A program made the translations under genes and the position numbers. From assembly GCA_964516295.1 (NCBI GenBank), contig CAZEYT010000066.1:1-15724 (forward strand): DNA of 15,724 nucleotides. Direction: 5' to 3'. Within the stretch, counting starts at the first letter, position 1; every line of letters begins with the position of its first letter. The notes under the pieces were generated by a model, which saw only the letters and a program-made list of their open reading frames with translations, was not told the DNA's origin and made no database searches. The DNA comes from CAZEYT01 sp964516295. GTDB taxonomy: Bacteria > Verrucomicrobiota > Verrucomicrobiia > Chthoniobacterales > Terrimicrobiaceae. Positions 1 through 6,359 of the stretch are shown here, piece by piece.

Positions 1-648
1 ATCGCCAAGAAGCGCGACCTCAAACAGGCCGCCATGCAGCAACTCCTCACCGGCCAAACCCGCCTCCCCGGCTTCCACGGCGAGTGGCAGGTGAACCGCT
101 TTGGGGAACTGACTCTCCCGCGGAACGAGCGAGTTGATCCCCGCCGCAGCGGCGTTCACGAGTTCTGCGTTGAGTTGGAGCACATCGAATCGGGAACGGG
201 CCAATTGCTCGGCAACGCCAGCACGAACGAAAACTCATCTCTGAAGTCTGTTTTCCGCGAGGGAGATGTTCTTTTCGGAAAGCTCCGCGCTTATCTCCGC
301 AAATACTGGCTCGCTACAAAGCCCGGCGTCTGCTCGACCGAGATTTGGGTATTCGCTCCGAACGCCCGCCTTGTCACCTCTGCCTACCTTTACCAGCTCG
401 TCAGGGTGGACCGCTTCATCGAAACGGCCAGCACAGCCTACGGAACGCACATGCCTCGGTCGGATTGGAACGTCGTGAAGAACTACGAGCTTCGTCTTCC
501 GCCCATCGCCGAACAAACCGCCATCGCCGAGGTGCTGACGGAGATGGACCTGGAGCTGGCGGGATTGGAGCAGCGGCGGGAGAAGACCCGCGCCCTCAAG
601 CAGGCCATGATGCAGGAACTCCTCACCGGGAGGACGCGGTTGGTATGA
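1..648 (+). CDS. hsdS: Type I restriction-modification specificity subunit HsdS (3' part)
   Basis: This is the C-terminal part of the DNA-recognition subunit of a type I restriction-modification enzyme. The frame is open from base 1, so the gene begins upstream of the window. Two copies of the HsdS conserved helical repeat are visible. The first (codons about 3-25) contains KKRDLKQAAMQQLLTGQTRL and the second (codons about 190-215) contains REKTRALKQAMMQELLTGRT. The segment between them is the second target-recognition domain, which in this family reads one half of the bipartite DNA site and ends in a PPIAEQTAIAEVL stretch typical of the family. In the complex HsdS joins two HsdM and up to two HsdR subunits. 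The TGA stop (646-648) overlaps the ATG of the next gene, suggesting coupled translation. HsdM is not in the window and is probably just upstream. The subunit assignment is very likely; the recognised site cannot be read from sequence. Confidence 0.93.
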   Translation: MAKKRDLKQAAMQQLLTGQTRLPGFHGEWQVNRFGELTLPRNERVDPRRSGVHEFCVELEHIESGTGQLLGNASTNENSSLKSVFREGDVLFGKLRAYLRKYWLATKPGVCSTEIWVFAPNARLVTSAYLYQLVRVDRFIETASTAYGTHMPRSDWNVVKNYELRLPPIAEQTAIAEVLTEMDLELAGLEQRREKTRALKQAMMQELLTGRTRLV

Positions 649-1487
649 GCGAGCCGACTGGAACGCCCATCCCCTCACCGGCCACTTACTATGTGGATGA
701 GGCGGGAGAAGGCGTGCTCTTTGGCCCCAAAGGCCGAAGTCGCCTGAAGGATGAGGGCGCACCGCAATTCTTCATGCTCGGCATGGTGCGCTGTGCCTGT
801 GATGCCGAAGCCGCCGCAGCACTGGCCAAACTCAGGCAGGAACTGGTGGTGCATCCCCTTTACGCCTCCATCTGGTCCCTCCGTCCCGAAGAACAGAAAA
901 CAGCACGGGTCTTTCACGCCAAAGACGACCACACGGACATCCGCACGAAGGTTTTTGAACTGTTGCTCACCCTGGACTTCAAGTTTTACGCGGTGGTGAA
1001 GGACATGCGTGTGGTGCTCGACTAAGTGGAGCGCCGGAACCGGATGCATGCCGACTACCGCTATCGACCCAATGAGCTTTATGACCTCACGGTCCGCATG
1101 CTCTTCAAGCAACGACTGCACACCCAAGACCACTACCGCATCACCTTTGCCCGGCGTGGCAAGTCGGACCGCACGAAGTCGCTGAAGGAGCAACTGGAGC
1201 ACACGCGGCAGGCGTTCCTGCTCAAGCATGGACTCCAGCACGAACCCACGCTGGAGATCGTGCCCGCCTATCCCTGGGACCAGCCCTGCCTCCAAATCGC
1301 CGATTACTGCCTGTGGGCGCTGCAACGCTGCTATGAGCGGCACGAGCCGCGATTTCTGCATGCCCTCTGGCCGAAGGTGTCACTCATCCATGATGTGGAC
1401 GACCCACTGGGGAAGAAATATGGCACTTACTTGAGCCGTGAAACCCCGCCGCCGGATCCTGAGAAAATAAAATGCCGGTGGATATAG
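645..1487 (+). pseudogene. DUF3800 domain protein interrupted by an in-frame TAA
   Basis: A single reading frame of 280 codons starts at the ATG overlapping the hsdS stop. It is broken once, by TAA at 1023-1025 (codon 127), and continues in the same frame to TAG at 1485-1487. The N-terminal half carries YYVDEAG (D18, E19), the hallmark acidic motif of DUF3800, and later FHAKDDH. The half after the stop carries LQIADYCLWAL (D220), the other conserved DUF3800 motif. Both halves therefore belong to one domain, and the gene is split by a nonsense change with no frameshift. DUF3800 proteins are predicted to have an RNase H-like fold. They are common in mobile and defence loci, but their biochemical role is not settled. 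The position between hsdS and hsdR suggests an accessory restriction function. A GTG at 1026 could in principle restart the second half, but each half alone lacks part of the active site. A sequencing error or read-through is possible. Confidence 0.8.
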
Positions 1488-1759
1488 GTTTCGCTGGTCG
1501 TAAGACCCGAAACACGCGGCATGGAGCCGAATTTCATCCACCGGCGAAGAAGAAACTACCCAACAGCCGACGAAAGTCAATCACCCGCATGATGGCGGAA
1601 CGCGGCGATCCTTGCTTGCTTCAGGTGATCCATGACTTTCAGGCGCACGATGGATTGGGCCGCTTCACCTTGCGCCAGATCGACATCTACCTGTGGTTGG
1701 CCGGCAAAGAAGCGTTTCCCGGAGCAGCAGGTAGGGCCCGATCAAAAAAGCGGACTTGA
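1472..1759 (+). CDS. Small hypothetical protein between DUF3800 and hsdR
   Basis: This is an open frame of 95 codons whose ATG lies 16 bases inside the end of the DUF3800 frame. I do not recognise the whole protein. The C-terminal half (from about 1589) looks like real protein: it has amphipathic helical text and the segment RFTLRQIDIYLWLAGKEAFP. That segment resembles, from memory only, the end of short uncharacterised proteins found near restriction genes. The N-terminal half is rich in Arg, Lys and Pro and looks less natural, so the true start may be the ATG at 1589 or the gene may be a remnant. No signal peptide or membrane segment is evident. It would fit as a minor accessory gene of the hsdS-hsdR operon. 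Confidence 0.4.
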   Translation: MPVDIGFAGRKTRNTRHGAEFHPPAKKKLPNSRRKSITRMMAERGDPCLLQVIHDFQAHDGLGRFTLRQIDIYLWLAGKEAFPGAAGRARSKKRT

Positions 1760-1784
1760 GGACGGATCGCCATAGTCCAAAACA

Positions 1785-1801
1785 AAGCTGCATTTCAGCT
1801 T
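1785..1801. other. Short hairpin upstream of hsdR
   Basis: AAGCTG and CAGCTT form a perfect 6-bp inverted repeat around a five-base loop (CATTT), 23 bases before the hsdR ATG. A weaker outer pair, CCATAG (1770-1775) and CTATGG (1810-1815), brackets it. There is no T-tract, so it does not look like an intrinsic terminator. It could influence hsdR translation or be chance. Confidence 0.3.
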
Positions 1802-1824
1802 CTTGAAGGCTATGGTTTCTTCCG

Positions 1825-4800
1825 ATGTCCTTTGCACCCACCTCTGAGCGCGCGACCCAGAACCGGGTGATTGCCCTGTTCCGCGATGAACTGGGGTATC
1901 GCTACCTGGGCAACCGCAGCGACCGGGACAACAGCAACATCGACGAAGGGTTGCTCACCTCTTGGCTGGCAAAAAACCACTACACGCCCGAGCAGATCAG
2001 CCGCACCCTCCATCTGCTGCGCACGGAAAACACCCATCCCAACCGCAGCCTCTACGAAAACAACCGGGCGGTTTACTCCATGCTCCGCTACGGCGTGGCA
2101 GTGAAGACCGAAGCCGGACAAGCCACGGAAACGGTCAAGCTCATCAACTGGACAGAGCCGGAGCAGAACGATTTCGTCATCGTCGAGGAAGTGACGCTGC
2201 GTGGAGACAACGAACGCCGGCCCGACCTCGTTCTTTACCTCAACGGCATCGCCGTGTCCGTGATTGAACTCAAGAACAGCCATGTCTCCGTCGGCGACGG
2301 CATCCGGCAGCTGCTTTCCAACCAACAGAGGATGTTCCACGAGTGGTTCTTTGCCACGGTGCAGATTGTCTTTGCCGGGAACGACACCGAGGGACTGAAA
2401 TTCGGAACGATCGGCACGGAGGAGAAGTATTTCCTCAAGTGGAAGGAGGACGAGGCGGATGACACCCGCTTCAAGCTGGACAAGTATCTGCTCAAGATGT
2501 GCCGCAAGGACCGGCTGACCGAGCTGCTCCATGACTTCGTGTTGTTCGACGGTGGGATCAAGAAGCTCCCGCGGGTGCACCAGTATTTCGGCGTCAAGGC
2601 GGCCCAGGCGCGCGTGAAGGCCTATGAGGGCGGCATCATCTGGCACACACAGGGCAGCGGTAAAAGTATCGTCATGGTGCTGCTGGCCAGGTGGATCCTG
2701 GAGAACCTGCCCAAGGCCCGTGTGCTGATCCTCACGGACCGAGACGAGCTGGACAAACAGATCGAGCGGGTGTTCACCGAGGCGGGTGAGTCCATCTACC
2801 GCACCAGCAGCGGAGCGGACTTGCTGGCGCAACTCGCTCAGGCCAAGCCGCGCCTGCTCTGCTCGCTTGTCCACAAGTTCGGGCGGAAGGGCGTGGATGA
2901 TTTCGAGGCCTTCATAGAGGAATTGAACAAGCAGCCGTGCAAGGCCGTGGGGGAATTGTTCGTGTTCGTTGACGAGTGCCATCGCACGCAGAGCGGAAAG
3001 CTGCACAGGACCATGAAGGCGATGCTGCCCGGCACCGTGTTCATCGGATTCACCGGAACGCCCTTGCTCAAGCAGGATAAACAAACCAGCCTCGAAGTCT
3101 TTGGCAGCTACATCCACACCTACAAGTTCGGGGAAGCGGTCGAGGATGAGGTTGTGTTGGATTTGGTGTATGAGGCGCGGGACATCCCGCAGGAGCTGGG
3201 CTCATCGCAAAAGGTCGATGCCTGGTTCGAGGCCAAAACCAAGGCACTGAACGACTGGCAGAAGGCGGCCCTGCGGGAGCAATGGGGCACGATGCAGAAG
3301 GTGCTCAGCTCGCGCTCGCGTATGGAGCGGGTTGTGGAGGATATTGTGTTTGATTTCGGGGTGAAGCCCCGGCTGAGCAGTGAGCGGGGCAATGCCATGC
3401 TCGTGGCATCGAGCATTTACGAGGCGGCGAAGTATTTCGAGCTTTTCCAGAAGACGGTGTTCAAAGACCGCTGTGCGGTGGTCACTTCCTACAATCCCCA
3501 GGCTCAGGACGTAACCCTGGAAGAAACCGGCGCGAACACCGAGACGGAGAAGCAGTTCCTGTTCAACCTCTACACGGCGCTGCTCAAGGACGTGCAGCCC
3601 AAGCCCGGCAAGACGAGGACCGAGACTTATGAGGATGAGGTCAAGCGGCGGTTCATCAAAGAACCGGCGGCCATGCGGCTGCTCATCGTGGTGGACAAGC
3701 TGCTCACCGGCTTCGACGCGCCACCCTGCACCTATCTTTACATCGACAAGTCCATGCAGGATCACGGCCTGTTCCAAGCGATCTGCCGCACGAACCGGCT
3801 CGACGGCGAGGACAAGACGTTTGGCTACATCGTGGACTACAAAGACCTGTTCAAAAAAGTGCAGGGTGCCATGGCGGTCTATACCTCTGAACTCGACGAC
3901 AGCGATGGTGGACCCAGCTCCGAGGTGCTGTTGCAGGACCGGCTGAAGAAGGGGAAGGAGCGGCTGGATGGGGCGCTGGAGGCCGTGGCCTTGCTTTGCG
4001 AGCCGGTGCAGCCACCCAAAGGCGAGCTGGAACACATCCGCTACTTTTGTGGCAACACGGAGATTCCTGACGACCTCAAAGCCCATGAGGCGCAGCGTGT
4101 GGCGCTCTACAAATCCGTGGCCGCACTGGTGCGCGCCTACGCCAACATCGCGGACGACCTGGCGCGGGCAGGCTACAGCGCGGCGCAGGTAGCGGCCCTC
4201 AAACAGGAGATCGAGCGCGGCCTCAAACTGCGGGAAATCATCCGCCAGGCCAGCGGGGAGACGATCGACCTCAAGGCCTATGAAGCGGACATGCGGCACT
4301 TGATTGACACCTACATCGAGGCGGAAGCCGCCAAGCCGATCTCGGCCTTTGGCGAGGTCGGTCTGCTTGATTTGATTGTGAAAAGCGGGATCGCCGAGGC
4401 CATCGCCGCGCTGCCCAAGGGCATTCAAGGCAATCCGCGCGCGGTGGCCGAAACCATCGCCAACAACGTCCGCAATAAGATCATCAAGGAGCACCTCAAC
4501 GACCCGGCGTTCTACGACACGATGTCGGCACTGCTGGACGAAATCCTCGCCGATCTGAAAGCGCAGCGGATGGACTACCAGGAATTTCTGAAGCGCATCG
4601 CCGAGTTGGCGAAGAAGGTGCAGGCCGGCAAGACGGCCGACACGCCGGAGACGTTGAACACGCCCGGCAAGCGGGCGCTTTACAACACCCTCTTGCAAGA
4701 GCACGGGAATGCAGGTCGGTGCAGCATTAGTGAGGATGCGAGGCAATACGGGACGGAAGCCGCTGGCCGTGCGTTGGCGCTGGCGCTCCAGATTGACGAA

Positions 4801-4947
4801 ACGGTGCGTCGGGTCCGACCCAACGCCTTTCGCGGCAACAAGGCCAAGGAAAATGTCATCAAGGCGGCGCTGCTGCCGTTGCTTGGCAACCAATCCGAAG
4901 AGGTCGAGCGCATTTTCCTCATCATCAAAGCGCAGGCGGAATATTGA
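1825..4947 (+). CDS. hsdR: Type I restriction enzyme motor/nuclease subunit HsdR
   Basis: This is the 1040-aa restriction subunit, which translocates DNA using ATP and cleaves it, acting in complex with HsdM and HsdS. The length is normal for the family. In order it shows an N-terminal helical region, a PD-(D/E)XK nuclease core with PD at 133-134 and ELK at 148-150, and then the helicase motor. The motor has Walker A HTQGSGKS (274-281), the DEAD-box variant DECH (383-386), motif III FTGTP (409-413), a VDKLLTGFDAPPC segment, and motif VI QAICRTNR (651-658). The C-terminal helical region contacts the methylase core in this family. All catalytic residues I can check are present, so the gene looks functional. 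The start is the ATG after CTTCCG; no strong ribosome binding site is visible. The stop TGA shares its last base with the ATG of the metallopeptidase gene. HsdR works only with the HsdM expected upstream of the window. Confidence 0.95.
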   Translation: MSFAPTSERATQNRVIALFRDELGYRYLGNRSDRDNSNIDEGLLTSWLAKNHYTPEQISRTLHLLRTENTHPNRSLYENNRAVYSMLRYGVAVKTEAGQATETVKLINWTEPEQNDFVIVEEVTLRGDNERRPDLVLYLNGIAVSVIELKNSHVSVGDGIRQLLSNQQRMFHEWFFATVQIVFAGNDTEGLKFGTIGTEEKYFLKWKEDEADDTRFKLDKYLLKMCRKDRLTELLHDFVLFDGGIKKLPRVHQYFGVKAAQARVKAYEGGIIWHTQGSGKSIVMVLLARWILENLPKARVLILTDRDELDKQIERVFTEAGESIYRTSSGADLLAQLAQAKPRLLCSLVHKFGRKGVDDFEAFIEELNKQPCKAVGELFVFVDECHRTQSGKLHRTMKAMLPGTVFIGFTGTPLLKQDKQTSLEVFGSYIHTYKFGEAVEDEVVLDLVYEARDIPQELGSSQKVDAWFEAKTKALNDWQKAALREQWGTMQKVLSSRSRMERVVEDIVFDFGVKPRLSSERGNAMLVASSIYEAAKYFELFQKTVFKDRCAVVTSYNPQAQDVTLEETGANTETEKQFLFNLYTALLKDVQPKPGKTRTETYEDEVKRRFIKEPAAMRLLIVVDKLLTGFDAPPCTYLYIDKSMQDHGLFQAICRTNRLDGEDKTFGYIVDYKDLFKKVQGAMAVYTSELDDSDGGPSSEVLLQDRLKKGKERLDGALEAVALLCEPVQPPKGELEHIRYFCGNTEIPDDLKAHEAQRVALYKSVAALVRAYANIADDLARAGYSAAQVAALKQEIERGLKLREIIRQASGETIDLKAYEADMRHLIDTYIEAEAAKPISAFGEVGLLDLIVKSGIAEAIAALPKGIQGNPRAVAETIANNVRNKIIKEHLNDPAFYDTMSALLDEILADLKAQRMDYQEFLKRIAELAKKVQAGKTADTPETLNTPGKRALYNTLLQEHGNAGRCSISEDARQYGTEAAGRALALALQIDETVRRVRPNAFRGNKAKENVIKAALLPLLGNQSEEVERIFLIIKAQAEY

Positions 4948-5663
4948 TGCAGACGCGGATCGAACTGGGCGGCATCTCTGTGGATGTGCTGCGAAAGGAC
5001 ATCAAAAATGTCCACCTGAGCGTGCACCCGCCGACCGGCCGGGTCCGCATGGCCGCCCCCGAGCGCCTGAGCCTCGATACACTGCGGGTGTTTGTGATCT
5101 CCCGGCTGCCGTGGATTCGGCGGCAGCAATCGAAGATGCAGGAGCAGGAACGCGAGACCCCGCGGGAATACCTCAACCGCGAAAGCCATTATGTCTGGGG
5201 CAGACGGTATCTGATGGTGGTCCGCGAAAGTGACGAGTCGCCTGCCGTCGAATTGCGGCACAACCGCATGGTATTGCGCGTGCGCCCCGGAACGGATCGG
5301 ACCAAGCGAGACGCCGTGGTGGAACAATGGTATCGGGAACAGGTGAAAAGCGCCGCCCCGGCTTTGGTTGAAAAGTGGGAGCGACTGATGGGAGTCAAGG
5401 TCCGGCGGGTCTTCGTGCGGCGCATGAAGACCAAGTGGGGCAGCTGCAATCATCGCACCGGCACGATCCGCCTTAACACCGACCTCGCTAAGAAGCCAAG
5501 GGTGTGTCTCGAATACCTCATCGTCCACGAGCTGGCGCATCTCTTGGAACCGACGCACAACAACCGTTTTCAGGCATTGATGGACCGCTTCATGCCCAGC
5601 TGGCAGTCCCACCGCCAGACTTTGAATCGTCTCCCCGTGAGGCACCAGAACTGGGCGTATTGA
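4947..5663 (+). CDS. YgjP-like zinc metallopeptidase (COG1451/DUF45), coupled to hsdR
   Basis: This 238-aa protein belongs to the YgjP/SprT-like metal-dependent hydrolase group. The zinc site HELAH is at residues 194-198, with a third likely ligand H204 in HLLEPTHNNRF. The family signature KTKWGSCNHRTGTIRLN precedes it, and the N-terminus has the usual YgjP beta-rich text (HLSVHPPTGRVRMAAP). It has no signal peptide or membrane segment, so it should be cytoplasmic. The start is taken as the ATG that shares its first base with the hsdR stop (TGATG). A TTG three bases earlier is possible but less likely. The tight coupling means it is translated with hsdR. Proteins of this group are often found next to type I restriction genes, but their substrate is unknown. 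A role in turnover or control of HsdR is an inference only. Confidence 0.88.
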   Translation: MQTRIELGGISVDVLRKDIKNVHLSVHPPTGRVRMAAPERLSLDTLRVFVISRLPWIRRQQSKMQEQERETPREYLNRESHYVWGRRYLMVVRESDESPAVELRHNRMVLRVRPGTDRTKRDAVVEQWYREQVKSAAPALVEKWERLMGVKVRRVFVRRMKTKWGSCNHRTGTIRLNTDLAKKPRVCLEYLIVHELAHLLEPTHNNRFQALMDRFMPSWQSHRQTLNRLPVRHQNWAY

Positions 5664-5829
5664 CGGGTGTCGGGGGATGATTCTTTACGCATTCCACGGG
5701 GGTGAAGTGCGGGCATGGCTTCTGATATCAGGCGAAATTTCTTCGGACCCTCAGGAAGAAGTGGTGAAGACCGTGTTGATGCAGGCGGAACGGCTTTGTG
5801 CCGAGTGGGCGTGAAGGCCGCCTCGGTCT

Positions 5830-5848
5830 GGGGTGGGCGGGAAAAGGG
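5830..5848 (+). other. G-quadruplex motif
   Basis: Four G-tracts lie within 19 bases: GGGG, GGG, GGG and GGG, separated by loops of T, C and AAAA. This meets the usual definition of a G-quadruplex-forming sequence with very short loops, which are the stable kind. It lies in the gene-poor spacer, about 170 bases after the metallopeptidase stop codon. Its role, if any, is unknown. Confidence 0.55.
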
Positions 5849-5983
5849 AAGCCAAGCGGCGGGGGGGGCGACTCTTGACATGGGACAGGTTAGAGATCCC
5901 GGCGAGTCGGTATTCGAATGGGAGTCCCTGCCGATCAGAGTGCCCGCGTGATCCGCAGCTCCCGTGTCGGTCCGGCTCATCCA

Positions 5984-6018
5984 AAACTCCGAACCCCGAA
6001 CCCTGAACCCCAAACTCC
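5984..6018. repeat. Five-unit heptamer array
   Basis: Five consecutive 7-base units read AAACTCC, GAACCCC, GAACCCT, GAACCCC and AAACTCC. The outer pair is identical and the inner three differ at one position, so the array is symmetric in its order of units. On the - strand it is a series of G-runs. It ends about 46 bases before the hsdR-like fragment. Confidence 0.7.
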
Positions 6019-6064
6019 GCACAACGAATCGTCACCCGGGAGCGGACGTAAAGAGGCGGCGGAA

Positions 6065-6280
6065 GACCCGGGCGAACCGGCGGCGGAGCGGGAGTCGTTT
6101 TGCGAGGTTGTGCTGGTCGGGCGGCTGCGCGAGGCGTTGCGGCAGTTGAATCCCACCCTGCCCGAGGAGGCGCGGGAGGAGGCCTTGCGAAAGGTGCTGC
6201 GCGTGGCGACGTAGTCGCTGGTGCAGACGAACCGGGCCTTTCACCAGTTGCAGCGCGTGGAGTTGAGCGTGGTGCAATGA
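6065..6280 (+). pseudogene. Remnant of the N-terminal region of a second HsdR
   Basis: The frame reads DPGEPAAERESF, then VVLVGRLREALRQLNP, then PEEAREEALRKVLRVAT, a TAG at 6212-6214, and SLVQTNRAFHQL before TGA at 6278-6280. From memory this is the conserved N-terminal text of a different HsdR lineage, roughly residues 30-95 of a protein of about 1000. It is unlike the N-terminus of the intact hsdR at 1825. There is no matching start codon, the frame has an internal stop, and the similarity fades after about FHQL. It is therefore a decayed fragment, not a gene. It sits directly upstream of the ATPase promoter. A small functional product from the open stretch 5918-6214 cannot be excluded but is unlikely. 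Confidence 0.72.
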
Positions 6281-6315
6281 CCAGTAAATCAATCAAGCAA
6301 TACAAAAAAGACCAA

Positions 6316-6359
6316 ATAGTGAAACTATACTTGCACTAAATGATCTTTTTTGCTAAATA
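6316..6359 (+). promoter_or_regulatory. AT-rich promoter/operator region of the ATPase gene
   Basis: The bases from about 6285 to 6360 are strikingly AT-rich beside their GC-rich neighbours. They contain a perfect palindrome, ATAGT-GAA-ACTAT (6316-6328), and an overlapping inverted pair, TAGTG (6317-6321) and CACTA (6334-6338). Two promoter readings are possible. One uses the -10-like TATACT at 6326-6331, inside the palindrome, with no good -35. The other pairs TTGCAC (6331-6336) with TAAATA (6354-6359) at 17 bp, which would give an almost leaderless transcript starting near the ATG at 6365. In either case a protein bound to the palindrome would overlap the promoter, so repression is plausible. 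Confidence 0.5.

Larger units (their letters stand above)
5664..6064. other. Gene-poor spacer of about 400 bp after the restriction operon
   Basis: I see no convincing gene here. A 78-codon + strand frame (5715-5951) and - strand frames cross it, but their text is not protein-like to me and lacks recognisable domains. The region holds a G-quadruplex motif, a run of eight or nine G (5860-5868) and a heptamer array, and ends where similarity to an HsdR N-terminus begins. The mixture of simple repeats and junction-like text suggests a patched, non-coding zone or a dispersed repeat. Confidence 0.5.

Noticed and set aside
1475..1544. CCGGTGGAT / ATCCACCGG inverted repeat with 52 bases between arms, plus an inner GTTTCG / CGAAAC pair
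   Set aside because: The arms are short and far apart and lie in coding frames. It might be a hairpin or an insertion scar, but chance is as likely.
3202..4893. Long open frame of 563 codons on the - strand opposite hsdR, and a similar one at 1810-3117
   Set aside because: The + strand encodes complete HsdR motifs here. The antisense text is Arg/Leu/His-rich with no recognisable domain, as expected from high-GC codon bias.
5715..5951. 78-codon + strand frame in the spacer after the metallopeptidase
   Set aside because: No recognisable domain, no ribosome binding site, and it runs across the G-quadruplex and G-run, so it is probably not coding.
5984..6018. Heptamer array considered as a CRISPR fragment
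   Set aside because: Units are 7 bases, contiguous and without spacers, so it is a tandem minisatellite.
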